The notes: a model not told the origin generated them from the letters alone. Counted from the first letter of the stretch, positions 24,719 through 34,007 are shown. The stretch is DNA of 64,000 bases from Alicyclobacillus fastidiosus (GCF_026651875.1 NZ_CP104068.1:124001-188000); one strand, 5' to 3'. A program made the numbers and translations.

Positions 24719-24745
24719 GGGCAGTCCATATTGGGCTGTCCTTTT
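24719..24745 (+). terminator. Terminator of secreted protein copy 2
   Basis: GGGCAGTCC-atatt-GGGCTGTCC followed by TTTT, identical to the copy 1 terminator. From here to 25409 I see no gene. There are terminator-like hairpins at 24870-24906 and 25054-25087, each with a T-run. Confidence 0.75.
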
Positions 24746-25409
24746 GCATGTCAGTCGTAACACAATCATTACTTGTTTAAAACACAACCTCAACATCCAT
24801 GTTGTACAATCACGATGTCATGTTGGTATTGGTTGTTCCCTTTTGCGCTCCTTTAAAATGAAAAATTGATCCCTACGATTAGACGACGTCGAAGGGGTCG
24901 TTTTTTTATCTAATCTCATTTTTAATATTGGACACTAGTCAATTGTTTTTACTTGACACATCATTTTATGATGAATAACACAAAAGGCTTATTTGTAAAA
25001 ATATGGGTTAATTTATATGTTACACTAGTCGTGCATTACCCTTTACCCCATCCTTACCTCGACGTTTTTGGCGTCGGGGTCTTTTTTATATACAACCCAC
25101 ATAATTTTATCCAACAATTGGAACGTCCCTGAATTTCCCCTCTTGTGCTCTAGGCGGTGCTGTGACCGTCTTTTGTTTTGCCTAGTGCCACATATGAGTC
25201 ACAGAACGATCCCTGGCATGAGTGAGTTTATTTCGTTAAGGAGTTGAGAGGTACCTAAGGAATTGGTTAACAAATAAGTGTATTAATTGCTGAAAAATGA
25301 CACATTACAAAGATTAACCTTGAGAATACGGACTCCATCTACAACTCGGCTTCGACAGTCGTAGATACACGAAATCCCGAAACCCGTTGGTGCTTCTAGG
25401 GTTTCGGGA

Positions 25410-27153
25410 CTGTGGATAACTTCGTGTGGTGCCTACAGCGTATCTGTGGATATGTCCGAGAACAACGGTGGATGTTCGTAACCCAGCGCTTTCAGGATTT
25501 GTGCCTGCTCCGGGGTTACTTCTGTTCGCTGCCGGACTCTGCCGCTACCAGCTTTGTAGGTTACAAGGTGCATCTCGTTCATGACAGAACGGATCTCTCG
25601 CCATGTGTGGCTAGTTCGGTTCTCTGCCACCCGAACCAAAAGTAACGAGAGCCAGCACAGTAGTACATGTGCCCGAATCCGCTCATTCTTCCTGTGGTAC
25701 ATCGGGCGCAATTCCATGGTCTGTTTCAGAGAACGGAATGCCGCCTCAACCTGCCAGAGCTGCTTGTATCCAAGGGCCACATCTTCCGCGGACAGTGTGT
25801 CGTCTGAGGTTCGGATCAGATACTTTCCGTCCAGTCGTTCCATCGCCTTAACCGCCTGGTGGTCAACTGTGAGATTGCCACGCTTGTCCGACTTCAAGTA
25901 ACGCTTGAAGGTCGGGTGACTTTGCAATCGACAGTGCGCCTTGGTGTGTGCGTCGTTATCCAACTCCTTGAGTCGTGCGAGCTCTGCTTCCAGGGCCTTG
26001 AGGTGTGCCTCGCGCCGAAACGCATCTCGGCGAGCTTCATCTGGGTTGCGAACGAGCACATATCGGACCCGTGCCTCACCGTCTCCTACGACGATTTCCT
26101 TTATTTCAAGGTTATCCCGTATCGTTTTAAATCGCCCAGGACGAGACATGGCATCTTCGACTGTCTGCTTCCCAGAGGTCATCTTCTCTCCAGCAATGTA
26201 ATGCCCTCCGGCTTTCTGGAGTTCACGTAAATTGTCCTCCGAGCTGAACCCACGGTCGACGACCGTAACGACGCGTCCGAGACGCCAGCCAATGAGGTCC
26301 TTCTTCACTTCTGGAATGACGGTCATGTCTGACGTGTTCCCTGGCCATACCCAACACCGCACAGGGATGCCGTCTCGGGTCACTACAAAACCAATTACGA
26401 CCTGCGGTAAGTCCGGCCGGTGGTCCTTGGAGTAGCCGGGTTGCTTCAGACTGTCTTCTTCCGGCTCGTCATCCATTTCAAAGTAGCTTGACGTGGTGTC
26501 AAAGAACAGTAAGTCGACTTCCAGGTTCAACAAGTCGGCGACAGTCTCGAACACTTCTCTCTGGATGTCTACGTCCGATTCAATCAGGAAATCCATTGCA
26601 CGGTACCCCTGGTGGACCTCAAAGTTCTCAACACCGGGGAGTGCGATGTCTCGCTTCACCCAGTCCTCCATGCCAAGCTTGCTCGAGGGGTCCAAGGCTC
26701 GATTGGCGACCATCGCAAAGATGGCCCGCTCTATCGGGGCTTCATATTTGCGCTGTGCCAGACGCTTGGATATGGCTTGACCCACGCCAAGTTCATGCCA
26801 CAACGAGTCGACGATATAAGCGGTGCCAAACGTTTTGCTATCGAGCAGACTCAACTGCACGCTATCCTTGGGCTCCGACGCAACGGGTTCATCACCAAGG
26901 AATCGTGAGATGCTCGCGGCAAGCCTCTTCAATCCATCCATGTCCACTTCATCTTCACGCCCGAAGTGGTAGAGGACTTTCGCTTGGGGATTGCCGGTCT
27001 TGGGATTGCGTTCATTATGGGCAAGCTGCACGTAGGACGTGACAGAACCGTTTTTATTTTTTCGTGATATCCGCCGTATGTACATGTCTACATTTTAAAA
27101 TCATATGTTCTACGAAGTCAACTACTGTGGATAACAATACTAGTTATCCACAG
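25410..27153 (-). mobile_element. IS1634-like insertion sequence
   Basis: A 12-bp perfect inverted repeat, CTGTGGATAACT at 25410-25421 and AGTTATCCACAG at 27142-27153, encloses the 550-codon transposase. No flanking duplication was found, so the exact borders are tentative; another GTTATCCACA at 27231-27240 could be an outer end. Confidence 0.75.
25433..27085 (-). CDS. IS1634/IS4-superfamily transposase
   Basis: 550 residues. DDE core visible: Asp in 'LLFFDTTSSYFE', Asp in 'VVTVVDRGFSS' and Glu in 'QVEAAFRSLKQT', in the order and spacing of IS1634-type enzymes. Length is normal and no interruption is seen, so it may be active. Confidence 0.9.
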   Translation of the reverse strand: MYIRRISRKNKNGSVTSYVQLAHNERNPKTGNPQAKVLYHFGREDEVDMDGLKRLAASISRFLGDEPVASEPKDSVQLSLLDSKTFGTAYIVDSLWHELGVGQAISKRLAQRKYEAPIERAIFAMVANRALDPSSKLGMEDWVKRDIALPGVENFEVHQGYRAMDFLIESDVDIQREVFETVADLLNLEVDLLFFDTTSSYFEMDDEPEEDSLKQPGYSKDHRPDLPQVVIGFVVTRDGIPVRCWVWPGNTSDMTVIPEVKKDLIGWRLGRVVTVVDRGFSSEDNLRELQKAGGHYIAGEKMTSGKQTVEDAMSRPGRFKTIRDNLEIKEIVVGDGEARVRYVLVRNPDEARRDAFRREAHLKALEAELARLKELDNDAHTKAHCRLQSHPTFKRYLKSDKRGNLTVDHQAVKAMERLDGKYLIRTSDDTLSAEDVALGYKQLWQVEAAFRSLKQTMELRPMYHRKNERIRAHVLLCWLSLLLVRVAENRTSHTWREIRSVMNEMHLVTYKAGSGRVRQRTEVTPEQAQILKALGYEHPPLFSDISTDTL

Positions 27154-27302
27154 AAATTCGCATGTCTACAACTTTTCGTAAAAATGCCTACATAAAATAA
27201 CCGGAATTCCGCGCCGTTACGGGATTCCGGTTATCCACAAATGCTTATAAACGGGTTGTAACTGTCGAACCCGAGTACAAACAAGGAGGTCATTACAACG
27301 AC

Positions 27303-27806
27303 ATGGAAAACAAGGCTTTTTTAAGCGGGATTATAGGATTATCAATTTTAGCTTTAGTGGGATGCGGTAATACCAACAACATAGCAGGTGTACCGACAAA
27401 CACGACAACAGGAACTAATACCGCTGCACCAACAGCGTTCAATACCACAGGGGCTGGTACTGCTAGGGGAATTACAGGAGACACACATATCATACATCTT
27501 GTTTCGCCGGTGTCTAATCAAAATGTAAAAACAAGCTCAGGTATTACAGTTTCTGGTACAGTGGCAAAAGGATTTGAAAATCAATGGCTTAGAGTAACAC
27601 TGATTTCAGAAACTCAATCAGGTGCTAAAACAGAGTCAAAGATATTTCAAAGTCAAAAATTCAAAGTCGATAATAACGACAAGTTCAGTGAGTTATTCAC
27701 CATACCCGATACCGTTCAATCAAGCGGAGCAAAACGACTTGTACTTGAGCTTTTGGTAAAGGGTCATCCTCAAATCCAGACAACTGTTAAAGTGCATCAG
27801 CAATAG
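27303..27806 (+). CDS. Lipoprotein with Gmad2-like domain
   Basis: 167 residues. The N-terminal lipobox 'LALVGCG' puts the acylated Cys at residue 21. A Thr/Asn/Gly-rich tether (about 22-60) follows, then a beta-rich domain 'HIIHLVSPVSNQNVKTSSG', 'ITVSGTVAKGFENQ', like the Gmad2 immunoglobulin-like domain of germination proteins. Anchored outside the membrane. AAGGAGG lies 13 bases upstream of the ATG. Confidence 0.7.
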   Translation: MENKAFLSGIIGLSILALVGCGNTNNIAGVPTNTTTGTNTAAPTAFNTTGAGTARGITGDTHIIHLVSPVSNQNVKTSSGITVSGTVAKGFENQWLRVTLISETQSGAKTESKIFQSQKFKVDNNDKFSELFTIPDTVQSSGAKRLVLELLVKGHPQIQTTVKVHQQ

Positions 27807-27907
27807 TAAAAATTCAAAACTAAGGGGGAAATGGCTATATCACCTACAATGGATGGCCATTTTGTCGTCGCATATATGATTCGGCGATTATTCTATACAC
27901 GTTATTC

Positions 27908-28007
27908 GGTTCTGGTGCAAAAATTCACGAAACCACAATATACAGTGGTCTATCGTAACCGAATCCACACTACATATGGTGTATTAAAATATTTTTGCAC
28001 CAGAACC
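27908..28007 (+). mobile_element. 100-bp MITE, type A copy 2
   Basis: Same 100-bp sequence and orientation as 18010-18109. The flanks CGTTATTC and ACAAAGCC do not match, so it has taken part in a rearrangement. Cuts the 5' end of the DUF4352-like gene. Confidence 0.9.
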
Positions 28008-28570
28008 ACAAAGCCAGTATCGAAACCGACACCTCAAGAGACGGCAAAAACGAAATTCGAGGCCGAACTTCAACAAGTGAAGGATCACACAATTAAGCTG
28101 AACGCTCAACAACAGTTGCAGTTTGAGAAGGAATATATCCAGTACGACAAACCAGGTTTGTTAAGCATGAACCGGCCGCACAGGACGTGGGCTTCGCAGG
28201 TGATCTGTTCGTTCAAACCGATAAAAACACGACTCAACAATATAAGTCGGTTGGATCCGGAATTACCTATATTCAAGCGAACGGCACATTTTGGGTTGTC
28301 AGAGTAACGATGAACGACGCGGGAATGAACCCGATAACGGTTAATGACAACATGTTTACATTGGTGTCTGAAGATGGTCGAACATACGCGCCTGACACAG
28401 TGGCGGAAGTGGACATGATGAGCCAAACATCCATCATAATGGAGACGATTAACCCGCTTGAGGACGTGACTGGATACCTTGTGTTTGACATGCCGACGAA
28501 TATGAAACCATCGGACGTAAAACTTCAGGTTCAAAACGGATTTAATCAGGTCGCTCTGAGTATCAGCTAA
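28008..28570 (+). pseudogene. DUF4352-like lipoprotein, truncated and frameshifted
   Basis: The frame from the MITE reads 'KPVSKPTPQETAKTKFEAEL', a Lys/Gln-rich linker as found after lipoprotein Cys tethers. It then shifts near 28150 into a frame reading 'VGSGITYIQANGTFWVVRV', 'PITVNDNMFTLVSEDGRTY', 'GYLVFDMP', a DUF4352 beta-sandwich. The signal peptide is missing and the frames do not connect, so the gene is broken. An internal GTG at 28187 could still give the domain alone. Confidence 0.7.
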
Positions 28571-28620
28571 TAGTCATGCGAACGTGGGCTATAATTATTC
28601 GAATTCTCGTTTGATTTCAA

Positions 28621-28832
28621 TGTCTGAGATAACAGACGAGGAACAGCGTCACATGCTTAGTCCTAGCAGATACGGAGATGGTTCTATGCGAATACACAAG
28701 TTTGAGTTTGCATGTTCCAAGTGCGGTACGTCTCATGTACTTAAGGTTGTAGGTATGGTAATGAGCAGCCCTAAATGCACGCTGTGTACGCAGCCAATGA
28801 AAATAGTGAGTATAACGAAAGTAAACGAGTAG
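28621..28832 (+). CDS. Small zinc-ribbon protein
   Basis: About 70 residues. CSKC and CTLC pairs 25 residues apart make a four-Cys zinc ribbon. A start at 28621 (MSEITDEEQRHML) is assumed; the ribosome site is weak and GTG/ATG alternatives exist up to 28584. No specific family recognised. Confidence 0.5.
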
Positions 28833-28979
28833 TTGGTTAGCTTGGTTATCAAAAACAAAACCCCATGACAGATCGGAGACGCGGCCGTCCTTCGCGGGCG
28901 GCTTTCGTGTTTGTTGCTTAAGTACCGTCTATGTTTTTTATCAATCCAAATCCTGATACGCGGCATATTCTTGATTCCG

Positions 28980-29336
28980 TTACTTCTTGTCCTTGTAACG
29001 TTCTGCGATACGCCTGATTTGTTCCAGGGCTTCCGCTCGATCTTTATTGGGCAATCGGTTCAGTGACGCCGCAATTTCCAAACCCGAGATATTAAAAATC
29101 TTGAGTGTCTCCTCCGCATTTATATCATGCATCATCAATTTCATACGGCGTCTCAGGGCAGTTACTTGTCGTTCTTTGACTCCGAATAAGTCGGCAATAT
29201 CCCGGTCGAATTTCACTTCGTGGTACCACATACTTTTCAATTCATCCCTAGTCAGAGCAGTGATATCAAGTTTTTCGCCCTTGTTCTTTCTTTCTAAGAA
29301 ATCATCAAATACACCCACGCAGTTCACCTCGGACAT
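28980..29336 (-). CDS. Helical DNA-binding-like protein of unknown family
   Basis: 118 residues, all-helical and charged. 'DRDIADLFGVKERQVTALRR' around residue 45 has HTH character, and 'KDRAEALEQIRRIAERYKD' closes it. GGTGAACTGC upstream gives a weak ribosome site. Isolated on the reverse strand. Confidence 0.55.
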   Translation of the reverse strand: MSEVNCVGVFDDFLERKNKGEKLDITALTRDELKSMWYHEVKFDRDIADLFGVKERQVTALRRRMKLMMHDINAEETLKIFNISGLEIAASLNRLPNKDRAEALEQIRRIAERYKDKK

Positions 29337-29545
29337 AAGGTGTTCATTTTGGGTGCGTTGATTCTAAGTCATGTGCTCCGAATCCCGTTTTTGTATTATC
29401 ATCAAGGATTCGACAAAGGTGTAAAAAATTTCGTTTCGCGCCTAAAACGAGAAGGAAACCTATAAACTTCGGAGAATTATCTATGTAAATGACCGTAAGT
29501 TTTGTGTAATTTGGTATAAGTTTATATCCTTTTTGCAGGAGGTGA

Positions 29546-29800
29546 ATGCCGTTGGTAACGTCGTCCCTGGAGGGCGATATCTTGAGTGACGAGTTACTGT
29601 CGTTTAAACAGGCAGCAGAATTGCTTCAGCTTAGTGAGAAGACATTGATTAAGATACTAGCTGAACAGGACATTCCGGCAAGGAAAATCGGGAACAAGTG
29701 GATATTCAGCAAAGAGGCATTAATTCGATGGGTTTCCGAAGGAAGTTCCAAAGACTACACAAAGAGCGGCGTAGCATCTGGGGATGAGGAAAGTGAATAA
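29546..29800 (+). CDS. Excisionase-type HTH protein
   Basis: 84 residues. The winged HTH 'LSFKQAAELLQLSEKTLIKI' with 'DIPARKIGNKWIFSKEALIRW' is the excisionase/helix_turn_helix_17 family. GCAGGAGGTGA precedes the ATG. Possibly works with the tyrosine recombinase on this replicon; inference. Confidence 0.85.
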   Translation: MPLVTSSLEGDILSDELLSFKQAAELLQLSEKTLIKILAEQDIPARKIGNKWIFSKEALIRWVSEGSSKDYTKSGVASGDEESE

Positions 29801-29814
29801 CATTGAAAACGAAA

Positions 29815-29863
29815 AGGACCACTCGGCTTAGCTTGGCGGCACACCGAGTAGTCCCCTGCGAAC
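29815..29863 (+). terminator. Hairpin after the excisionase-like gene
   Basis: GGACCACTCGG (29817-29827) and ACCGAGTAGTCC (29844-29855) form an imperfect 11-bp stem without a U-run. Placed directly downstream of the gene. Confidence 0.45.
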
Positions 29864-29936
29864 CCCTGACGGGATTACTGTGTTCATTTTAGCAGTTTCC
29901 CTCTGGGGCAACAATGACCCTATGGAGGGATTTTAT

Positions 29937-30077
29937 ATGACCAGTATTGAAACGTTTGTTGCTTTGGGCAGTACGTGTCCAGTTTGCAACGGAGATATGA
30001 AATTGTCTGTTGGACTTGATTTAGACAAGGGGACATTGGTTACTGCGACATGGATGTGCGGTAGCTGCGGACCAAAC
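29937..30077 (+). pseudogene. Zinc-ribbon protein truncated by a MITE
   Basis: Starts at 29937 with GGAGGG seven bases upstream and reads 'STCPVCNGDMKLSVGLDLD' and 'WMCGSCGPN' before entering the MITE, where it stops after seven more codons. The two C-x-x-C pairs are a zinc ribbon; the native C-terminus is lost. Confidence 0.6.
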
Positions 30078-30177
30078 GGTTCTGGTGCAAAAATATTTTA
30101 ATACACCATATGTAGTGTGGATTCGGTTACGATAGACCACTGTATATTGTGGTTTCGTGAATTTTTGCACCAGAACC
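30078..30177 (-). mobile_element. 100-bp MITE, type A copy 3 (inverted)
   Basis: Reverse complement of copies 18010 and 27908. The flanks GACCAAAC and CAGACGGC differ, so no target duplication. It joins two broken genes. Confidence 0.9.
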
Positions 30178-30545
30178 CAGACGGCCGTCATCGTGATTTC
30201 AGCTAAATCCAGCACGTGATCTGGATTCTCTTTGTACGCTTCCTCACGGACTTTCTGCATGTGCTTGAGGAATGCGACTTGTTCAGCTTTCTTCTTGGCA
30301 TCATTCAGAAGGCCAAGCGTCACGCCGGCTGCTTTCTTTGTAATGATGCCTCTAGTCTTCTGATTCATTGGTTCCATCCAGTTCCGCAAGGCGCGTTCTG
30401 TGAATGACCTAGCACGTTTGAGGTCTGCTGAGACTTCTTTGGTTACATGTCCTTGCGCTTCATCAATGACAATGGCGATTGCAGATTGAGCGCCCCAAGC
30501 CATCAGGAAGTTTTCTTGCTCAGTCGCATTCATGTAATCCTTCAT
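30178..30545 (-). pseudogene. Conserved plasmid protein truncated at its C-terminus by a MITE
   Basis: Starts MKDYMNATEQENFLMAWGAQ at 30545 and includes 'VTKEVSADLKRARSF' and 'RGIITKKAAGVTLGLLNDAK' before the MITE cuts it after about 122 codons. A degraded homologue on plasmid 2 (49919-50166) sits at the same place relative to parB and the PAS fragment. Function unknown; helical and charged. Confidence 0.7.
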
Positions 30546-30672
30546 AGGTCACAGCCCCCTTTTGATTCATCGTTTGACGCCGATTTTTGCCCCTCTCAGG
30601 AGTTTTTAGGCAAATCGGATAGAAATCTACTAGACCACCTAGAACGGGCCTCAAAACGGAGCGAATAACGAC

Positions 30673-31002
30673 TTACCCCAGAATTTTTTCGTCCAATTCA
30701 TCAAAGAAAAACGATTCCCGATAATCTCCGAAATCCAATACTGCGAATCGTCTCCCAACATGGATCACAGTTCCGGTCTTCACGGCCGCATATGTCAGAC
30801 CCCATTTGGCCCGTTCTGTACCGGTTGAGAGTTGCACCGTGTAGGTGTCACCGACTCGGTATTTCTTCGGAGCTTTGAACACTATGCTTAATTTAAGCTC
30901 GCTGTCATCGAATGGTGTGTTGTCGTCAAACAACTCATAGAATCGGTCGAGCTCGCCCTTTATTCCAACGTCTTCAAGTGTCAGGCTCACTTTCGATTCC
31001 AC
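30673..31002 (-). CDS. Unknown protein, about 109 residues
   Basis: Beta-rich C-terminal part ('RVGDTYTVQLSTGTERAKWG', 'VGRRFAVLDFGDYRESFFF'), with an acidic N-terminus. GAAAAGGTGG upstream gives a plausible ribosome site for ATG/GTG. Just upstream on the same strand is a 35-codon gene end ('GIKISPEDKTIRVRLKEQ', stop at 31013) cut off at the PAS fragment. Confidence 0.5.
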   Translation of the reverse strand: MESKVSLTLEDVGIKGELDRFYELFDDNTPFDDSELKLSIVFKAPKKYRVGDTYTVQLSTGTERAKWGLTYAAVKTGTVIHVGRRFAVLDFGDYRESFFFDELDEKILG

Positions 31003-31113
31003 CTTTTCGATATCAAGAAGCCTTGTCCCGGATGTCCTGTTTCTCTGACGATTCTTGTTCCTTCAGTCGAACACGAATGGTCTTGTCTTCGGGCGAAATC
31101 TTGATACCCGCTA

Positions 31114-31440
31114 TTGCGCGCTGCCTATCATGCTTCTGCGGCTCATGATTTTTGGCTTGGCATTCATCCTTTGGATATGGTCGGTAAATTACCGTTTGAA
31201 CACGTGCATTCAGAGGATAGGCAGCGAGTGATAGGTGAATTCATGGAAATGATCCAAATAAAACAACAAAAAGAGGTCTTTTACCGGTACGTGAACAAGG
31301 AAGGAAATGTTGTATCTCTCAGAGCCATAGGAACTCCGTTGATCGGGGAAAACGGTGATGTAGAACAAGTCTTGATAACTGCCAACGTCAATATCATCCA
31401 GCATGAGAAAAGACCAAAAATGATATCGGTGCCCATGTGA
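31114..31440 (+). pseudogene. PAS-domain fragment
   Basis: Reads 'VGKLPFEHVHSEDRQRVIGE' and 'FYRYVNKEGNVVSLRAIGTP', the second half of a PAS/PAC sensory domain. There is no effector domain and no upstream half. The apparent N-terminus (MRAAYHASAAH) is a junction with another gene remnant. A similar fragment lies beside parB on plasmid 2 (49712-49918), in the same relative orientation. Confidence 0.6.
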
Positions 31441-31485
31441 AGGCACCGATTTTTTGTGACCTATGGGACTAAGCAATTATTTTTC

Positions 31486-32085
31486 TTATTTGCCTAGCTT
31501 GTGCGCTATATACACATTCACCATTTCCTCACCTATTTCAAGCATTGTCAGGTCTTCATCCAATGAAATCTGCTTCAGTTGCTTGAATTGGTTATTTGGA
31601 ACATGGATAGTCATTCGACGGAAATCCTTAGCTTTTTGCATTTCTGCACTTCTGCTTTTCTGCTGTTCTGCACTTACAGAAGTCTGCATCTCTGCATCAG
31701 CAGTTTTCTGCATTTCTGCAGGCGAAGGCTTCTGTATTTCTGCATCGGCAGAGATATGCAATTCTGCACTTACAGACTTATGCACTTCTGCAGGTGCAGT
31801 TTTCTGCACTTCTGTTAAAACAGAAGTCTGTTGTTCTGCTTCTCTGCTGTTCTGCTCTTGTGCTTCCGCAGAATTCTGCACTTCTGCATTCCTGCCATTT
31901 TGTTTCTCGGAGTCCAGAACTTGATCAGCAATCTCACGAATGGTTTTTTCCGACGCATCTTCGTCTGAACGCTCGACTGGCTGACCTGGAATCCCCATTG
32001 GGAATACGGCCTTCGCTGTAGGTGAATTGTGCAATTGTTCGTTTCGCGCTTTGATCTTATCTTGCCAGTTCTGCTTCGCCGACAC
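31486..32085 (-). CDS. RHH partition adaptor (ParB/ParG-like) with octapeptide repeats, plasmid 1
   Basis: 199 residues in three parts. Residues 1-60 hold a basic/acidic head with 'IREIADQVLDSEKQ', similar to the head of the plasmid 2 protein. Residues about 62-150 are eleven octapeptides of the AEMQKTAD/AEVHKSVS type. Residues 152-199 are a ribbon-helix-helix domain: 'RRMTIHVPNNQFKQLKQISL' with 'LTMLEIGEEMVNVYI'. RHH adaptors such as ParG and omega bind centromere repeats and stimulate ParA ATPases. Its start overlaps the end of parA by 29 bases. The octapeptides are the translation of an 8-bp DNA array. Confidence 0.8.
   Translation of the reverse strand: MSAKQNWQDKIKARNEQLHNSPTAKAVFPMGIPGQPVERSDEDASEKTIREIADQVLDSEKQNGRNAEVQNSAEAQEQNSREAEQQTSVLTEVQKTAPAEVHKSVSAELHISADAEIQKPSPAEMQKTADAEMQTSVSAEQQKSRSAEMQKAKDFRRMTIHVPNNQFKQLKQISLDEDLTMLEIGEEMVNVYIAHKLGK
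31633..31904 (+). repeat. 8-bp array inside the parB-like gene, 34 octamers
   Basis: 34 consecutive octamers without an indel, most ending TCTGCA/TCTGCT (TTTCTGCA, CTTCTGCA, ATTCTGCA, GTTCTGCT). Because 8 is not a multiple of 3, the protein period is 24 bp, eight residues. The same word and phase recur in three non-coding arrays on this replicon. Confidence 0.9.
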
Positions 32086-32848
32086 GGTTCATCAGCTCCT
32101 TATAAAATTCCTCGTATTGGTCAATTGCATCTGTGACTTCTTTGTTCTCATCGCTGAAACCATTGATGGCCAGACGTCCAGTAGTAGCCTTACGGCGAAT
32201 AATCGTGTCAAACACCAAGTCAGGGAAGTCCTGTGCAATGAGGTCATTAAACGCCTTGGCATCAGACCGTCTGACGTCATTCAGCGTCCGTAGCAATCCC
32301 GCAACTTGCAGGTCTGGATTCAAGCTGATAGCCAGTTGGACAGACTCGAGGAAGTTAGGAATCGCTGAATAGCACCACTGGGATGATTCAAACATCACCA
32401 CGACATAATCACTAGCCACAAGAGAATTCATGGTGGCCTCGGACAATGCAGGTGGAGTGTCGATCACAATCCAGTCATACCGGCTTTTAAGCGGCTCTAG
32501 GATTTCCCCAAGGATTTTATAGATGTACGGGTCACTGAACCCATACCGTTGATACAGATACCGCGGTAACAGGGTCAAAAGGTTGTTTGCAGGCAGAACG
32601 TCAATGAGCTCATTCACACGATGTATGTACTTTTCGGCTTCCCGTTCCTGAATGGCTTCCAACACTGTGCGCTCATGAAATTCATTCGCTGCTACGTTCG
32701 TGAGCATTTCAGTGAGGTTACCCTGACAGTCCATGTCGACTGCCAGGACTCGATGACCTGAACGCGCCAGCAAATACGTGAATATGCCTGTTGTGGTTGT
32801 CTTAGATGAACCACCTTTTTGGACACCGAAGCTGATTGTTTTGGCCAT
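32057..32848 (-). CDS. parA: ParA-family partition ATPase, plasmid 1
   Basis: 263 residues. Deviant Walker A 'KGGSSKTTTTG' near residue 11, 'VLAVDMDCQGNLTEML' (A' motif) and 'WIVIDTPPALSEAT' (Walker B). No N-terminal HTH, so it is a type Ib ParA that partners with a small RHH protein. Lies between rep and the parB-like gene on the same strand, forming a rep-parA-parB operon. Confidence 0.92.
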   Translation of the reverse strand: MAKTISFGVQKGGSSKTTTTGIFTYLLARSGHRVLAVDMDCQGNLTEMLTNVAANEFHERTVLEAIQEREAEKYIHRVNELIDVLPANNLLTLLPRYLYQRYGFSDPYIYKILGEILEPLKSRYDWIVIDTPPALSEATMNSLVASDYVVVMFESSQWCYSAIPNFLESVQLAISLNPDLQVAGLLRTLNDVRRSDAKAFNDLIAQDFPDLVFDTIIRRKATTGRLAINGFSDENKEVTDAIDQYEEFYKELMNRVGEAELAR

Positions 32849-32874
32849 AGTCTACGCCTCCATTTTCGCCCTGA

Positions 32875-33825
32875 TTAGTAATCAGGGAAGAGTTTATAGA
32901 AATTTGCATAGCGTTCGTCATGAATGGGCTTTTGTACGGCATTAGAAGCATATTGCATCACGTTAGCCCTGTGTTCTTCTTCCCACTTCCGGTCAATTGC
33001 GGCTAAATCATCATCAACGAGTGCCCGTTTTGTCTTGGTTCCCTTGATGTTCGGGATAGCCGTCCAGTTGTCCTCTACAGCTCTACGGAATGCACCTAAA
33101 AGGTTGTTCCAATCACCACGGATGCTGATGTATTCTGCCTTCTCGATGATGTACTCGCGCCCATATACGGTAAGCCATTGTCCAAGTTTCGGAATTAGAG
33201 AACGGATGCTGACTCCAAGTCTGGATTCAATCTCGGTCCTTAACGAACCCAAGCTCTGAAAATCTATATCCGATACAACAACAGAATCAGACTTGGATTC
33301 TGTTCTCTTACTAGGCTTAGTAGCTTCATTAGGCTCAGTGTTTGTTGTTGTAGTGGTATTTATAGTATTGGTTTTGGTTATGGTAGTAGTAAAAGACCTG
33401 TTAGTATTCTGTTCGCAAATTTTGCGTTCCGCAGTTTTTGTGGATTGACGTACCTCAATTTTTGCGATACGGTCCGTACCGTAATTTTTGAGGTACGGTG
33501 CTTCTTTCACGATTCGATACATAGTGCGTTGGAATTGACCATGATTTTCTTGCCAACATTCGATATAGCCGGCCTCAATCAGTTGTTTGCGGTGCTTGTA
33601 GAAGGTGTTTTGGGACATATCGAGTTCTTCAAGGATAGTGGAGACAGAAGGCCAGGCGATCCTCTCGTCTTCGAGATTGCCGCCTGCAAATGTGCAGAGG
33701 TAAGCATAAATCAGTCTAGCGGGACCACTGAGATTCTTGTCCCTCATAACCATCTGTGACACATCACCATAGCCGTTTTCATAAACGGTGCCTACAAGAT
33801 TGATTTCAGCTGCTGTAGCAGACAT
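32875..33825 (-). CDS. Plasmid replication initiator, plasmid 1
   Basis: 316 residues from ATG 33825; GGAGGG lies 11 bases upstream, exactly as in the plasmid 2 rep. The N-terminal winged helix ('LSGPARLIYAYLCTFAGG', 'WPSVSTILEELDMSQNTFYK') is an HTH_36-type replication domain. A Thr/Asn-rich linker of about 60 residues follows. A C-terminal domain shared with plasmid 2 reads 'GREYIIEKAEYISIRGDWNN', 'LGAFRRAV' and ends 'RYANFYKLFPDY'. The linker coding region holds direct repeats that may be origin iterons. Confidence 0.82.
   Translation of the reverse strand: MSATAAEINLVGTVYENGYGDVSQMVMRDKNLSGPARLIYAYLCTFAGGNLEDERIAWPSVSTILEELDMSQNTFYKHRKQLIEAGYIECWQENHGQFQRTMYRIVKEAPYLKNYGTDRIAKIEVRQSTKTAERKICEQNTNRSFTTTITKTNTINTTTTTNTEPNEATKPSKRTESKSDSVVVSDIDFQSLGSLRTEIESRLGVSIRSLIPKLGQWLTVYGREYIIEKAEYISIRGDWNNLLGAFRRAVEDNWTAIPNIKGTKTKRALVDDDLAAIDRKWEEEHRANVMQYASNAVQKPIHDERYANFYKLFPDY
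33420..33500 (-). repeat. Direct repeats inside rep (candidate origin), plasmid 1
   Basis: On the coding strand CAAAAATTACGGTACGG, GCAAAAATTGAGGTACG, CACAAAAACTGCGGAACG and GCAAAATTTGCG follow at roughly 20-24 bp intervals. Replication origins inside rep are known for theta plasmids of the RepA_N kind. The plasmid 2 rep has a different repeat at the equivalent place. Confidence 0.55.
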
Positions 33826-33850
33826 GTTTTTCATTCCCTCCATGGGAACG

Positions 33851-33886
33851 AAAAAAGCGCTATGGGTACACTTGTCCCATTGCGCT
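33851..33886 (-). terminator. Attenuator before rep, plasmid 1
   Basis: Reverse strand: AGCGC-A-ATGGG, ACAAGTGTA, CCCAT-A-GCGCT then TTTTTT, ending 27 bases before the rep ATG. In plasmid 2 the stem reads ATCGGG...CCCGTAT, so U-A becomes C-G: a compensatory change in an otherwise conserved leader. This position fits transcriptional attenuation of rep, as in pIP501/pT181-type control. Confidence 0.75.
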
Positions 33887-34007
33887 GTTAAGCACGATAC
33901 ACATCGAATGGTGTAGGAAAATTTACTAGCACCAATAAGCGTTTTTGTCTTGAAAATCAAGACGAAACGTGGTTGAATTAGTGTATCGATTTTAACAGCA
34001 GGTTCTA

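Noticed and set aside
25410..27241. Four DnaA-box-like sequences (TTATCCACA) around the IS1634-like element, suggesting an origin
   Set aside because: Two of them form the 12-bp inverted ends of the IS, and the others are adjacent, so the transposon explains them better than a replication origin.
18010..30177. Split target duplications pairing the three type A MITEs with each other
   Set aside because: I compared all left and right 8-bp flanks; only the type B pair (TTAGAAAG) matches.
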